Shown: in pieces, positions 25,323-33,887 of the stretch | Position numbering within the stretch: position 1 is the stretch's first letter | Layout of the letters: each line of letters opens with the position of its first letter | Origin: an uncultured Opitutia bacterium | Lineage (GTDB): Bacteria > Verrucomicrobiota > Verrucomicrobiia > Opitutales > Opitutaceae | DNA length: 42,278 bases | Reading direction: 5' to 3' | Assembly: GCA_903872505.1 (NCBI GenBank) | Contig: CAIQKV010000090.1 | Coordinates: forward strand, 1-42,278 | The notes under the pieces: generated by a model | What the model was told of the DNA's origin: nothing | Seen by the model: only the letters and a program-made list of their open reading frames with translations | Databases searched by the model: none | Position numbers and translations under genes: made by a program

Positions 25323-26552
25323 ATGGCCGGCTCCCGGGGCGTTTCCGATTTCCTGGCGTTGCGGCGCAACACCTCGTTGCTGCTCGCCGCGCTGGTGCTG
25401 GCGTTGACCGGCGAGCGGCTCTGGCTGGGCTTCGCGCCCAAGTATCTCGAGACGCTGGGCGCCGGCGTGTTCATCATCGGCCTGTTCGACGGGCTGCAGA
25501 CCCTGCTCGGCGCCGTCTATGCCTACCCCGGCGGGTGGCTGACGGACCGCTGGGGCCAGCGCCGCTCGCTGCTGCTGTTCAACGCCCTCTCCCTGGTCGG
25601 CTACGCGATCGTCCTCTGCTGGCAGCACTGGCTCGCCCTGGTGCTGGGCGCGTTCCTGTTCCTCGCCTGGAGCACGCTCTCGTTGCCGGCGACGCTCAGC
25701 GTCATCGCCACGTCCCTCGACCGGCGGCAGCACACGATGGGCGTCGGGGTGCAGTCGATGGTGCGGCGCGTGCCGATGATGGTCGGGCCGCTGATCGGCG
25801 GCTGGCTGATCACCCGCTTCGGCTGGCACCAGGGCATCCGGTTTGCGCTCCTCGGCTGCATCGCGCTGAGCGTGGCCACGGCCCTTTTCCAATGGTTCAT
25901 GACCGATGCGCCCGCCCCGCCCGTCCCGGTCGGACGTCCGCCGGCCCTCGGTTTTTTGGGCGTGGTCCGGTCGTTCAACCCGACGCTGCGGGAACTGCTG
26001 GTCAGCGACATCCTCATCCGCTTCTGCGAGCGGATTCCGTACGCCTTCGTCATCCTGTGGGCGATGAACCACGCGGGCGTGACGGCGCAGCAGTTTGGCC
26101 TGCTGGTCGCCGTCGAGATGGCAACGGCCATGGTCTGCTACATCCCGGTGGCGCACCTGGCGGACAAGCACGGGCAGCGTCCGTTCGTGCTCGCGACCTT
26201 CGTCTTCTTCACCCTGTTCCCCGTCACCCTGCTCTGGGCGGATGGCTTCGGCTGGCTGGTCGTCGCCTTTGCCGTGCGCGGCCTGAAGGAGTTCGGCGAG
26301 CCCGCCCGCAAGGCCCTCATCATCGCCCAGGCCCCGCCGGAATCCCGGGCCCGCACCTACGGCGCCTACTATTTCATCCGCGACAGCGTCGTCACCAGCG
26401 GCTCGTTCCTGGGGGCCTGGCTGTGGAGCATGGGCCCGCGGGCCAATTTCGTCGCCGCGGCGGTGTGCGGCGGACTGGGCACGCTCTGGTTCTGGTGGTT
26501 TGTCTCCCGGGCCGGTCGGCGGACTCCCCCCGCCCAGCCCGGGCTTGCATAA
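25323..26552 (+). CDS. MFS transporter of unknown substrate
   Basis: The 409-residue protein has about 12 helices and starts at ATG 25323 (MAGSRGVSDFLALRRNTSLL); an in-frame upstream ATG (25284) adds an unlikely polar segment. The motif-A loop between TM2 and TM3 reads GGWLTDRWGQRRSLLL, and the second half repeats it (AHLADKHGQRPFVLA). The group resembles bacterial drug/metabolite MFS carriers. It lies 130 bases after the lipoprotein gene and 30 bases before the CobW-family gene, so it is probably cotranscribed with the latter. A metal or metallophore substrate is possible but only by association. Confidence 0.85.
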   Translation: MAGSRGVSDFLALRRNTSLLLAALVLALTGERLWLGFAPKYLETLGAGVFIIGLFDGLQTLLGAVYAYPGGWLTDRWGQRRSLLLFNALSLVGYAIVLCWQHWLALVLGAFLFLAWSTLSLPATLSVIATSLDRRQHTMGVGVQSMVRRVPMMVGPLIGGWLITRFGWHQGIRFALLGCIALSVATALFQWFMTDAPAPPVPVGRPPALGFLGVVRSFNPTLRELLVSDILIRFCERIPYAFVILWAMNHAGVTAQQFGLLVAVEMATAMVCYIPVAHLADKHGQRPFVLATFVFFTLFPVTLLWADGFGWLVVAFAVRGLKEFGEPARKALIIAQAPPESRARTYGAYYFIRDSVVTSGSFLGAWLWSMGPRANFVAAAVCGGLGTLWFWWFVSRAGRRTPPAQPGLA

Positions 26553-26582
26553 TCCGCAACCCGAATTCCACTTCGGGGGTTC

Positions 26583-28028
26583 ATGAGCAGCACCGGCCCC
26601 ATCCCCGTCACCGTCCTCACCGGCTTCCTCGGCGCGGGCAAGACCACCCTCCTCAACCGCATCCTCACCGAGTCGCACGGCCTCAAGCTCGCCGTCATCG
26701 AGAACGAGTTCGGTGAGGTCGGCGTGGACAACCAGCTCGTCATCTCCAGCGACGAGGAGCTGTTCGAGATGAACAACGGCTGCATCTGCTGCACCGTGCG
26801 CGGCGACCTCATCCGCATCCTCGGCCGGCTGATGAAGCGCAAGGACCGGCTCGACGGCATCCTGATCGAGACCACCGGCCTCGCCAACCCCGCCCCCGTC
26901 GCGCAGACGTTCTTCACCGACGACGAGATGAAGCAGAACTTCCGGCTCGATGCCATCGTCACCGTCGTCGACGCCAAGCACATCCTCACCCACCTCGACG
27001 CCGCCGACGAGTCCGTGAAGCAGGTCGCGTTCGCCGATGTCATCCTGCTGAACAAGACCGACCTCGTCGCCCCCGGCGACCTCGACGACCTGGAGGAGCG
27101 CATCCACCGCATCAACGCCGTGGCGAAGATCCACCGCGCGCGGAACTGCGACGTGCCGCTTGACCGCGTGCTCAACGTCGGCGGCTTCAACCTCGGCCGC
27201 GCCACCGAGCTCGACCCGCAGTTCCTCGAGCCCGAGTACCCCTTCGAGTGGGCCGGCGCCTACACGCTGCCCGCCGGCATGCATGAGCTCGTCATCGGCC
27301 ACGCCGACGAGATGCACGGCCATTCGCACGAGGGTCATGAGCATGGGCATGACCACGAGGGTCATGACCACGACCACGGCGAGGACGGCCACCACCATCA
27401 CCACCACGGCAATCCCAACGAGCTCGATGTCGTCATCCTCCCGGTGAAGTCGCTGGACGAAGCCGACCTCGCCGCCGCCCGCGAGTCCGCCGTGCGCGTC
27501 TTCGCCGACTGGGAGACGCGGCTCCGGGACGGCGATCCCGTCCTCCCCGGCGCCACGCTCCAACGCCTGCTGCTCACCGACGGCAACGGCAAGTTTCCGC
27601 TTCCGGTCAAGGCGCCCGGCCTCCACCTCGTGTTCGAGTCGTGCGGCCACGACCCGCTGCACATCCAGGTCAAGGGCGAGACCGTGAAGCCCGGCTGGCA
27701 GCAGGATTTCCACGCCGCGCACACCCACAATGACGCCGTGACCTCCGTCGGCATCCGCACGCCCGGCGACCTCGACGGCAAGCGGCTCAACGACTGGATC
27801 AGCGAGCTGCTCCGCGTGAAGGGCGGCGACATCTACCGCATGAAGGGCGTCCTCAGCGTCAAGGGCACGACCAAGCGCCTCGTATTCCAGGGCGTGCACA
27901 TGCTGTTCGACGCGAAGTTCGACCGCGAATGGGGCGCCGAGCCGCGCACCAACACGCTCGTCTTCATCGGCAAGAACCTCGACCGCGCCGCCCTGACCGC
28001 GGCCTTCTCGGCCTGCCTCGCGACCTGA
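26583..28028 (+). CDS. CobW/COG0523-family GTPase with His-rich insert
   Basis: The 481-residue protein is a putative metal chaperone or metal-insertion GTPase. Walker A is GFLGAGKTT (14-22), the metal-binding GCICC motif is at 66-70 (the family CxCC), Walker B is in the IETTGLANP region, and the base-recognition NKTD is near 155. A very His-rich linker at about 240-278 (HGHSHEGHEHGHDHEGHDHD and then HHHHHHG) leads into a further beta-rich segment. The CobW C-terminal domain begins near GGDIYRMKGVLSVKG. Family members act in zinc homeostasis, cobalamin synthesis or nitrile hydratase maturation. The location next to an MFS carrier and ABC genes favours zinc or a related divalent metal. Confidence 0.93.
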   Translation: MSSTGPIPVTVLTGFLGAGKTTLLNRILTESHGLKLAVIENEFGEVGVDNQLVISSDEELFEMNNGCICCTVRGDLIRILGRLMKRKDRLDGILIETTGLANPAPVAQTFFTDDEMKQNFRLDAIVTVVDAKHILTHLDAADESVKQVAFADVILLNKTDLVAPGDLDDLEERIHRINAVAKIHRARNCDVPLDRVLNVGGFNLGRATELDPQFLEPEYPFEWAGAYTLPAGMHELVIGHADEMHGHSHEGHEHGHDHEGHDHDHGEDGHHHHHHGNPNELDVVILPVKSLDEADLAAARESAVRVFADWETRLRDGDPVLPGATLQRLLLTDGNGKFPLPVKAPGLHLVFESCGHDPLHIQVKGETVKPGWQQDFHAAHTHNDAVTSVGIRTPGDLDGKRLNDWISELLRVKGGDIYRMKGVLSVKGTTKRLVFQGVHMLFDAKFDREWGAEPRTNTLVFIGKNLDRAALTAAFSACLAT

Positions 28029-28038
28029 GGCCGCGCGC

Positions 28039-29187
28039 TCAGTACACGCCGTAGCGGTCCACCAGCTCGCGCAGCAGCGCCACGTTGGCCGCCGGCGTAT
28101 CGGGGGCGATCGCGCAGGCCGTGCTCAGGATGAAACCGCGCGCCGTCATGCCGATCTCCAGCCGCCGGATCACGTCGGCGCGGATCTGGGCCGGCGTGCC
28201 CTGCAGCAGCACGTGCACCGGGTCGATGTTGCCCTTGATGAAGGCGCGGTCGCCGATCCGCCGCACCGCGTCGGCCAGCTCCACGTTGCCCAGCGGCGGC
28301 GGGTCGAGGCACTCGATGCCGTCGAACCCGGTGTCGATGATCGCCTCCAGCCGGTCGCCGATCGCGCCGCAGGTGTGGCAGTAGCTCGGCACGCCCCCCG
28401 CGCGGGCCGCCGCCACCAGCACCGCCTGGGCCGGCGCGACCAGGTCGCGGTACAGCTGGGGCGAGATAAAATTCTGCCCGACCCACGGCGCCGAGACGTT
28501 GAGCGCATCCGCCCCGGCCGCGATCTGCTCGCGGGCATGGCCGGCCACCGCGGCGGCGTACTTCGCCAGCAGCGCGCGGCATTTCTTCGGCTCGGTCAGT
28601 AGCGCGACCATCGCGCCATCCGCGCCGAGCGCGTCGATCAGGTAATCCTCCGGGGAGTAAAGCGAGCCGTGCACGGACACGTCCGGGCCGACGATCGCCC
28701 GCGCCTGGGTCAGCTCGGCCACGCGGCCGGCCGCGCCCTCCGCCAGTTGCATGCGCAGCCGCGTCGAGGGCGGGTGGTAGCTGAGCTGGTCCGCGATCGC
28801 GGCCGGGTCGAGGTCGCCGATGTCGCGCTCCGGCGGCGCGACGTGGGTGTAGCGCGGCAGGTCGTTGCGGCAGTAGAGGCACGAGTCGCCGTTGCGAAAA
28901 TGGACCACCGGGCCCTCGGGATTCGTCCGGTCGATGCGCTGCACCGTGCGCTCGTCGAGCGGCGCGGCGCCCACCGCCGGGATCAGCACGCCGTCGAAGC
29001 CGAAGCGCCGGCCGATCTCGCAGAACCCGCGGGCAAACGCGCCGCCGTGGTTGTGCCACACGTCGATCGGGTCCAGCTCCGGCATCTGCCGCAGCACGAA
29101 CCCCAGCGCCGGCTGGCACATCACCGGCACGCGGTCGGGCCGTTCCAGGCGCATGGCGGCGGCGAGGCGGGTGCGGGAAGTGTGCAT
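28039..29187 (-). CDS. URO-D/MtaA-like protein with Zn-type HxCG motif
   Basis: The 382-residue URO-D-family protein starts at ATG 29187 (MHTSRTRLAAAMRLERPDRV). The frame stays open upstream without family similarity. Motifs are VGQNFISPQLYRDLVAP, then SYCHTCGAIGDRLEAI, where HTCG matches the zinc-binding H-x-C-G of corrinoid methyltransferases such as MtaA. GIECLDPPP, IKGNIDPV and RGFILSTAC follow, the last being a possible third zinc ligand. This would be consistent with methyl transfer between a corrinoid protein and a thiol, but no corrinoid protein is encoded in the window. The promoter region carries an 18-bp palindrome overlapping the start codon. It is divergent from the 1440-residue protein gene. 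Confidence 0.82.
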   Translation of the reverse strand: MHTSRTRLAAAMRLERPDRVPVMCQPALGFVLRQMPELDPIDVWHNHGGAFARGFCEIGRRFGFDGVLIPAVGAAPLDERTVQRIDRTNPEGPVVHFRNGDSCLYCRNDLPRYTHVAPPERDIGDLDPAAIADQLSYHPPSTRLRMQLAEGAAGRVAELTQARAIVGPDVSVHGSLYSPEDYLIDALGADGAMVALLTEPKKCRALLAKYAAAVAGHAREQIAAGADALNVSAPWVGQNFISPQLYRDLVAPAQAVLVAAARAGGVPSYCHTCGAIGDRLEAIIDTGFDGIECLDPPPLGNVELADAVRRIGDRAFIKGNIDPVHVLLQGTPAQIRADVIRRLEIGMTARGFILSTACAIAPDTPAANVALLRELVDRYGVY

Positions 29188-29199
29188 GGCGCCATGCAC
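29182..29199. promoter_or_regulatory. 18-bp palindrome over the URO-D-like gene start
   Basis: GTGCATGGCGCCATGCAC is a perfect palindrome with no spacer, and the start codon of the minus-strand gene (29185-29187) lies in its left half. It could be an operator that blocks initiation, or a hairpin hiding the start. It occupies one edge of the 148-base divergent gap. Confidence 0.45.
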
Positions 29200-29335
29200 G
29201 ATGGCACCCCGCCGGGATTTTCCGATCCGAAACGCGGGCAATTTTTCCGCCGGGCCCGGCGAATCCCGCAATTAGGGTTTGTCCCGCTTTGGCCGGGGCG
29301 GTTATTCCTTGGCCGATTCGCCGCCGTATTACCCC

Positions 29336-32300
29336 ATGCACGCTCCCCGCGACCCCGCCGTCGATCTGCTGCCCCGCACCGTCAACCGCGCCACGCCGCT
29401 CGCCCGCGGCGCCGCCATCATCTACCCGGCCGCCGATCCGCATTACCGCGTCCTCGCGGAGCAGCTCGCCAGCGCCCTCGCCGCCCGCGGCGCCGCGCGG
29501 CCCGAGTGCGTCACCGACCTCGCGCTCATGCCCGCGCGCAGCACGCCCCTGCCCGCGGGCTACCGGTCCCGCCCGCTGATCCTCCTCGGCAGCCTCAACA
29601 CCAACCGCGCGCTGCAGCCGCTCTACGCGGACTTCCTCTGCTCGACCGACGCCACCTACCCCGGCGGCGACGGCTACGACCTGCGCACGATCGTCAACCC
29701 CTACGGCACCCGCTCCAACCTCATCCTCGCCGGCGGCAGCAGCCTCCGCGGCGTCGAGCGCGCGGTCGGGCGGCTCCTCGCCGCCATCGCGGCGGCCGAC
29801 GCGTCCGTCACGCTGCCGTTTCTGCTCGAGGTGGAAATGGCGCCCGCGCTGGCCGCCCAGCTCGCGAGCTGGCCGTTCACCTCGCTCGACGACACCGCCG
29901 CGCTCCAGGTCTCGCGCTCCCGCGGCCTGATGTTCATCACCGAGCCGATCCGCCTCATCGGCGCCTACACGCTGATGTGGTCGTGGACCGCCGACGTGCG
30001 CTACGCCCGGGTCGCCCACGACCAGCTGGTCGCCCTCAACGAGCGCATGGTCGACGGCTACGGCGACTGGCACTACCTCGCCGAGCGTTTCCTGCGCGCC
30101 GTGCCGCTGCTCATCGCCGGCGGCTTCCTGACCGAGGCGGAAATCAACCGCACCGACCACCTGCTGATGCTGACCGCCCTCGCCAACCAGGGCGAGTGGT
30201 GGCGCCTGGCCATCGGCACGCCGCCGCTCGGCCACCGCCACCAGGGCAAGGGCACCTACGAGTTCCTGCTCCTCGCGCGCTACCTGCGCGACCAGGCCCA
30301 GCCCAACCCGGCCCTGCGCGCCCTCTGCGACCGCTGGGTCACCGAGTGCTGCACGTTCCTCGACGCCCTCGCCCTCGCCCGCGGCGACGACCAGGACGAC
30401 GAGAGCTGCCTCAACAACATCGCCACGATCTTCCGCTACGCCCTGGGCATGGAGCGCCACGCGTTCTTCACCAGCGGCGACGCCCGGCGCGTGGCCGAGC
30501 GCTGCCTCGCGCTGCACGACAACAACGGCGCCGGCGCCGGCCAGGGCGGCTACGGCGAGAGCCAGGGCATGTACCTGCAGCAGGAGGCCACCGTCCAGAC
30601 CGCGGCCAGCGCGTTCTACTACGGCGACGGCCAGCTCAAGTGGATCCTCCAGAAACTGCCCAACCTCGCGGTCCCGCAGCGCTGCTCGTTCCTGCATTTC
30701 TTCCCGGTCTTCCTCCAGAAGTTCGACACCGGTCCCGAGCTCGTGCCGGTGCCGCCGCCCGCGGAGCGCGGCATCCAGACCCTGCCGCTCACCGACCACC
30801 AGTTCGCCATCAGCAACCACCCGCCGGAGCACTGGGAGCCCCGCGGCCACCTCGTCAACGCCGCCGAGACGTGGCAGCTCGCCGAGGGCATCGCACTCAA
30901 CCACCTGCCGCAGGCGCGCGGCTTCGACAAGATGGTCCTGCGCGGCGGCTACGAGCGCGGGGACCCGTACCTGATCATCCAGGGCTACCAGGGCGGCTTC
31001 CGCTGGCAGGGCCACATGCAGGCGGCCAACTGCATCGTGCGCTTCTTCCAGGCCGGGCATGTCTTCCTCGTCCAGAACACCTCGCGCCATTCCTACCACG
31101 ACAAGAACGGGCTCTTCATCAGCGACGGCCGCAACGACCTGCCGATGCCGCCGATCGCGGAGAAACTCGCCGCGGCGGATTTCGCGTCCGTCGGCCTGAC
31201 CGTCACCCGGGTGCCGGACTACCACCACACGGTGTGGACGCGGCACATCTTCTGGCAAAAACCCGGCGAGGGCTGGTTCGTCGTGATCGACCGCGTCGCG
31301 TTCGCCTCCGACGGCCCCTACTCGCTCACCTGCTCGTGGCGCACGCCCGGGTTCGCCGCGCTCACCGGCCGGCGCTGGCAGGCCGACCAGGGCCAGCACC
31401 GCTTCACCCTCGTCGCCGGCACCAACGTCCCCGCCACCTGCGAGGAGGAGTCCGACCAGGGCGCCTGCGTGCCGTTCGTCCTGCGCCAACGCCGCGCTGG
31501 CCACCACCGTGCCGGCGAGGAGGCCTCGTTCCAGAATCTCTTCTACGTGCGGGCCCAGGGCGCGACCGAGACGCTGGACCTGCAGCGGCTCGACGAGCGT
31601 TGCGCCGTCGTGCTACGCCAAGGCCTGCCCGCCGCGTGGTGCGCCATTGAGCTCGCGCCCGACACCGCATGGTTGCCCGGAGCCAGCGCCCGCGCCCTGA
31701 GCGCGCTCGCCGACGCCACCTCGCTCACGCTCGCCGGCTCGACGTCCCTCATCCTCGCCGCCACCGGCTGGCAGATCCGCAGCGACCAGCCCGTCGCGTT
31801 GCTCCTCGACCTCGCGGCCGGCGCGCTGACCCTGCGGCTGGACACGCCCGGCGTGAACGAGGCGCAGGTCACGCTCACCCTCGGCGGCGACCCGCGCACC
31901 GTCACGCTCACCGACTCGCTCACGGTCCCGCTCGCCGCCGCCGGCTGCGCCGCGCTCAAGGCCGCCCTGGCCGCATGGCTTGGCGCCCTCCGGCCCGAAC
32001 TCGCCCCGGCCGCCGCCCCTGGCTCCGGCGCCGCCTCGGATTGGACCAGCGGCTGGACCTACGATGGCGGCACCCGCCGCCCCGAGCGCGTGCGCAACGT
32101 CTGCGTCACCGCCGATCCGCAGCCCGTCGACGCCGCGCCCGACCAGTTGCTCGATCCCACCATGCCCGACGGCTACTCGCGCGAGATCTGGATCCAGTGG
32201 CCGAAGGCCGACCACTACGCGCTCACCCTGACCTTCCCTGAGCCACGCCCCGTCAACGCGCTCAACATCCTCGGCGACTGCATCGACGATCCGACCCTGC

Positions 32301-33658
32301 GCACCTTCAACCCGCTGCCCGACGGCATCACCGTCGAGGCCGAGTCGCCCGCCGGGAAGCGCCGCGCCTGTCCCGTCGGCCCTGCGCCCGACCGCCACTA
32401 CAAGCGCTACCGCGACGCCGAAAACCGGCTCGAGGTCCGCACCGCCCCCGTCGGCGAACCGACCCGCGCCCTGCACGTCCGCGTGCCCGCGCCGACCGGC
32501 GGCCGGCCGTACGTCCTGCACCGGCTGGAGGTGCTCGGCGACCGCGCCGTCGCCCCCGAGGTGCAGCGCTGGCTCGCCGCCGACCTCAACGGCGACGGCC
32601 GCACCGAGATCGTCGTCGTCAACGAACTCAACGAGCTCATCGTGCTCGACGACTCCGGCCGGGAGCTCTGGCGCCGCACGCTGCCGGTGCCGGTCACCCA
32701 TATTTCCTGCCAGCCGCTCGACCCGTCGGGGCCGCCCGCGCTCTGCGTCGGCCTGCTCGGCGGCGCGCTGCACATCTACCAACCCGATGGTTCGCCGCGC
32801 CTGGTGCGGCCGCTCGCCGACGAGTTTCGCGAACAGGTCTCCGACTGCCTGATGGGCTGGTTCAACGCCATCCACAGCCTCGCCGTCTGGCATCGCGGCG
32901 CCGACGGGCGCGCCTCACTCGTCATCGGCGGCTACGCCGTCATGGTGTGGCTCGACGCCGACTTCCGGATCATCGGCCACGCCTTCGCGGACGCCCCGTG
33001 GATCTACGACATCCTCGTCGTTCCCGAGTCGCGCCCCGGCCGTGGCGACCTCTATGCGCGCTGCGGCTGGAACCACGGCATCCAGTATTACGAGGGCGTG
33101 CCCGGCACCGGCCCGAGCGGTGTGATGCAGAGCTTTGGCGGCTTCATGCAGCCGATGTTCCGCATGCTGCGGCGCGTGGTCCCCTTCCTCAACGGCCGCT
33201 CGCTCGCGTTCGAGTGGGTGGATCTCGCCCACGAACCCGGCGGCGCGATCCTCGCCGCCACCGAGCTCGGCTGCGGCGTGCTCTCCACCACCAAGCGCGA
33301 CTGGCTCTGGAAACTCGAGGGCGGCATGAGCCTCGACGCCTGCGGCACCGGCCGCGTGGACGGCCGCCCCGTCGCGCTCACCGGCGGCGCGGACGGCTTT
33401 GTCACCGCCGTGGACCTGGCCGACGGCCGCGTGCTCCGCAGCTGGCACGCCGGCGCGCCGGTAGTCGGGCTCGCCCAGTCCGACGCCGGCGACCTGCTCG
33501 TCGCCACCCGCGCCGGCGTGCAATCGCTCGACGCCGGCTGGCGCGCCCGCACCGCCTGCACCCGCGCCGTGCGCCGCTCGCTGCCGCTCGGCCACGACCG
33601 CCTGCTCATCAGCCGCGAGGACCACTCGCTCGAAATGCTCACCCTCAAGAAGGGTTAA
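29336..33658 (+). CDS. Giant multidomain protein, heparinase-like core with FG-GAP/propeller C-terminus
   Basis: The protein has 1440 residues from ATG 29336; a TTG 57 bases upstream is in frame but gives no signal peptide either. Residues about 1-160 form an alpha/beta domain (AAIIYPAADPHYRVL, ILLGSLNTN, LILAGGSSLRGVERAVGRLL). An alpha-toroid-like region follows to about 560, then a beta-sandwich like that of heparinase-type lyases (SRHSYHDKNGLFISDGRNDL, HTVWTRHIFWQ). A discoidin-like segment spans about 900-1075, with an FG-GAP/VCBS calcium-type motif at about 1082 (ADLNGDGRTEIVVV). A beta-propeller occupies the end. It is probably a carbohydrate-active lyase or binding protein, with no specific activity assignable. 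Its stop lies in the terminal repeat of the MITE-like element. Confidence 0.78.
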   Translation: MHAPRDPAVDLLPRTVNRATPLARGAAIIYPAADPHYRVLAEQLASALAARGAARPECVTDLALMPARSTPLPAGYRSRPLILLGSLNTNRALQPLYADFLCSTDATYPGGDGYDLRTIVNPYGTRSNLILAGGSSLRGVERAVGRLLAAIAAADASVTLPFLLEVEMAPALAAQLASWPFTSLDDTAALQVSRSRGLMFITEPIRLIGAYTLMWSWTADVRYARVAHDQLVALNERMVDGYGDWHYLAERFLRAVPLLIAGGFLTEAEINRTDHLLMLTALANQGEWWRLAIGTPPLGHRHQGKGTYEFLLLARYLRDQAQPNPALRALCDRWVTECCTFLDALALARGDDQDDESCLNNIATIFRYALGMERHAFFTSGDARRVAERCLALHDNNGAGAGQGGYGESQGMYLQQEATVQTAASAFYYGDGQLKWILQKLPNLAVPQRCSFLHFFPVFLQKFDTGPELVPVPPPAERGIQTLPLTDHQFAISNHPPEHWEPRGHLVNAAETWQLAEGIALNHLPQARGFDKMVLRGGYERGDPYLIIQGYQGGFRWQGHMQAANCIVRFFQAGHVFLVQNTSRHSYHDKNGLFISDGRNDLPMPPIAEKLAAADFASVGLTVTRVPDYHHTVWTRHIFWQKPGEGWFVVIDRVAFASDGPYSLTCSWRTPGFAALTGRRWQADQGQHRFTLVAGTNVPATCEEESDQGACVPFVLRQRRAGHHRAGEEASFQNLFYVRAQGATETLDLQRLDERCAVVLRQGLPAAWCAIELAPDTAWLPGASARALSALADATSLTLAGSTSLILAATGWQIRSDQPVALLLDLAAGALTLRLDTPGVNEAQVTLTLGGDPRTVTLTDSLTVPLAAAGCAALKAALAAWLGALRPELAPAAAPGSGAASDWTSGWTYDGGTRRPERVRNVCVTADPQPVDAAPDQLLDPTMPDGYSREIWIQWPKADHYALTLTFPEPRPVNALNILGDCIDDPTLRTFNPLPDGITVEAESPAGKRRACPVGPAPDRHYKRYRDAENRLEVRTAPVGEPTRALHVRVPAPTGGRPYVLHRLEVLGDRAVAPEVQRWLAADLNGDGRTEIVVVNELNELIVLDDSGRELWRRTLPVPVTHISCQPLDPSGPPALCVGLLGGALHIYQPDGSPRLVRPLADEFREQVSDCLMGWFNAIHSLAVWHRGADGRASLVIGGYAVMVWLDADFRIIGHAFADAPWIYDILVVPESRPGRGDLYARCGWNHGIQYYEGVPGTGPSGVMQSFGGFMQPMFRMLRRVVPFLNGRSLAFEWVDLAHEPGGAILAATELGCGVLSTTKRDWLWKLEGGMSLDACGTGRVDGRPVALTGGADGFVTAVDLADGRVLRSWHAGAPVVGLAQSDAGDLLVATRAGVQSLDAGWRARTACTRAVRRSLPLGHDRLLISREDHSLEMLTLKKG

Positions 33659-33877
33659 CCACTAATTTTCACTCATGGTCACTAATCCTATCCGATACAT
33701 GGCAGCTGAATCCGAAATGTCATTCTGAACGAAGTGAAGAATCCAATTGGATATCATCGAAGCTCGCGGCGATCTCTCACTGGATTCTTCGCTACGCTCA
33801 GAATGACCATGCCAGCAGCCCTGGATCGGGACTCTTCTCTCTGAATTAGTGTCCAATTAGTGTGCATTAGTGGTTAA
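33655..33877. mobile_element. MITE-like nested inverted repeat element
   Basis: Terminal repeats TTAACCACTAAT (33655-33666) and ATTAGTGGTTAA (33866-33877) are perfect complements and extend imperfectly inward for about 32 bases with further CACTAAT units. Inside, 27-base arms at 33719-33745 and 33781-33807 (starting GTCATTCTGA) pair at 24 of 27 positions. There is no coding capacity over 223 bases, and it is visibly more AT-rich than its surroundings. It fills the gap between the 1440-residue gene (whose stop it contains) and the nitrilase gene. No target-site duplication was obvious. Confidence 0.75.
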
Positions 33878-33887
33878 AAGAATCCGT

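Noticed and set aside
27833-31507. A 1224-codon minus-strand open frame across CobW, URO-D and the giant gene
   Set aside because: Low-complexity Gly/Ala/Arg-rich translation with no motifs; it is a shadow of the real genes.
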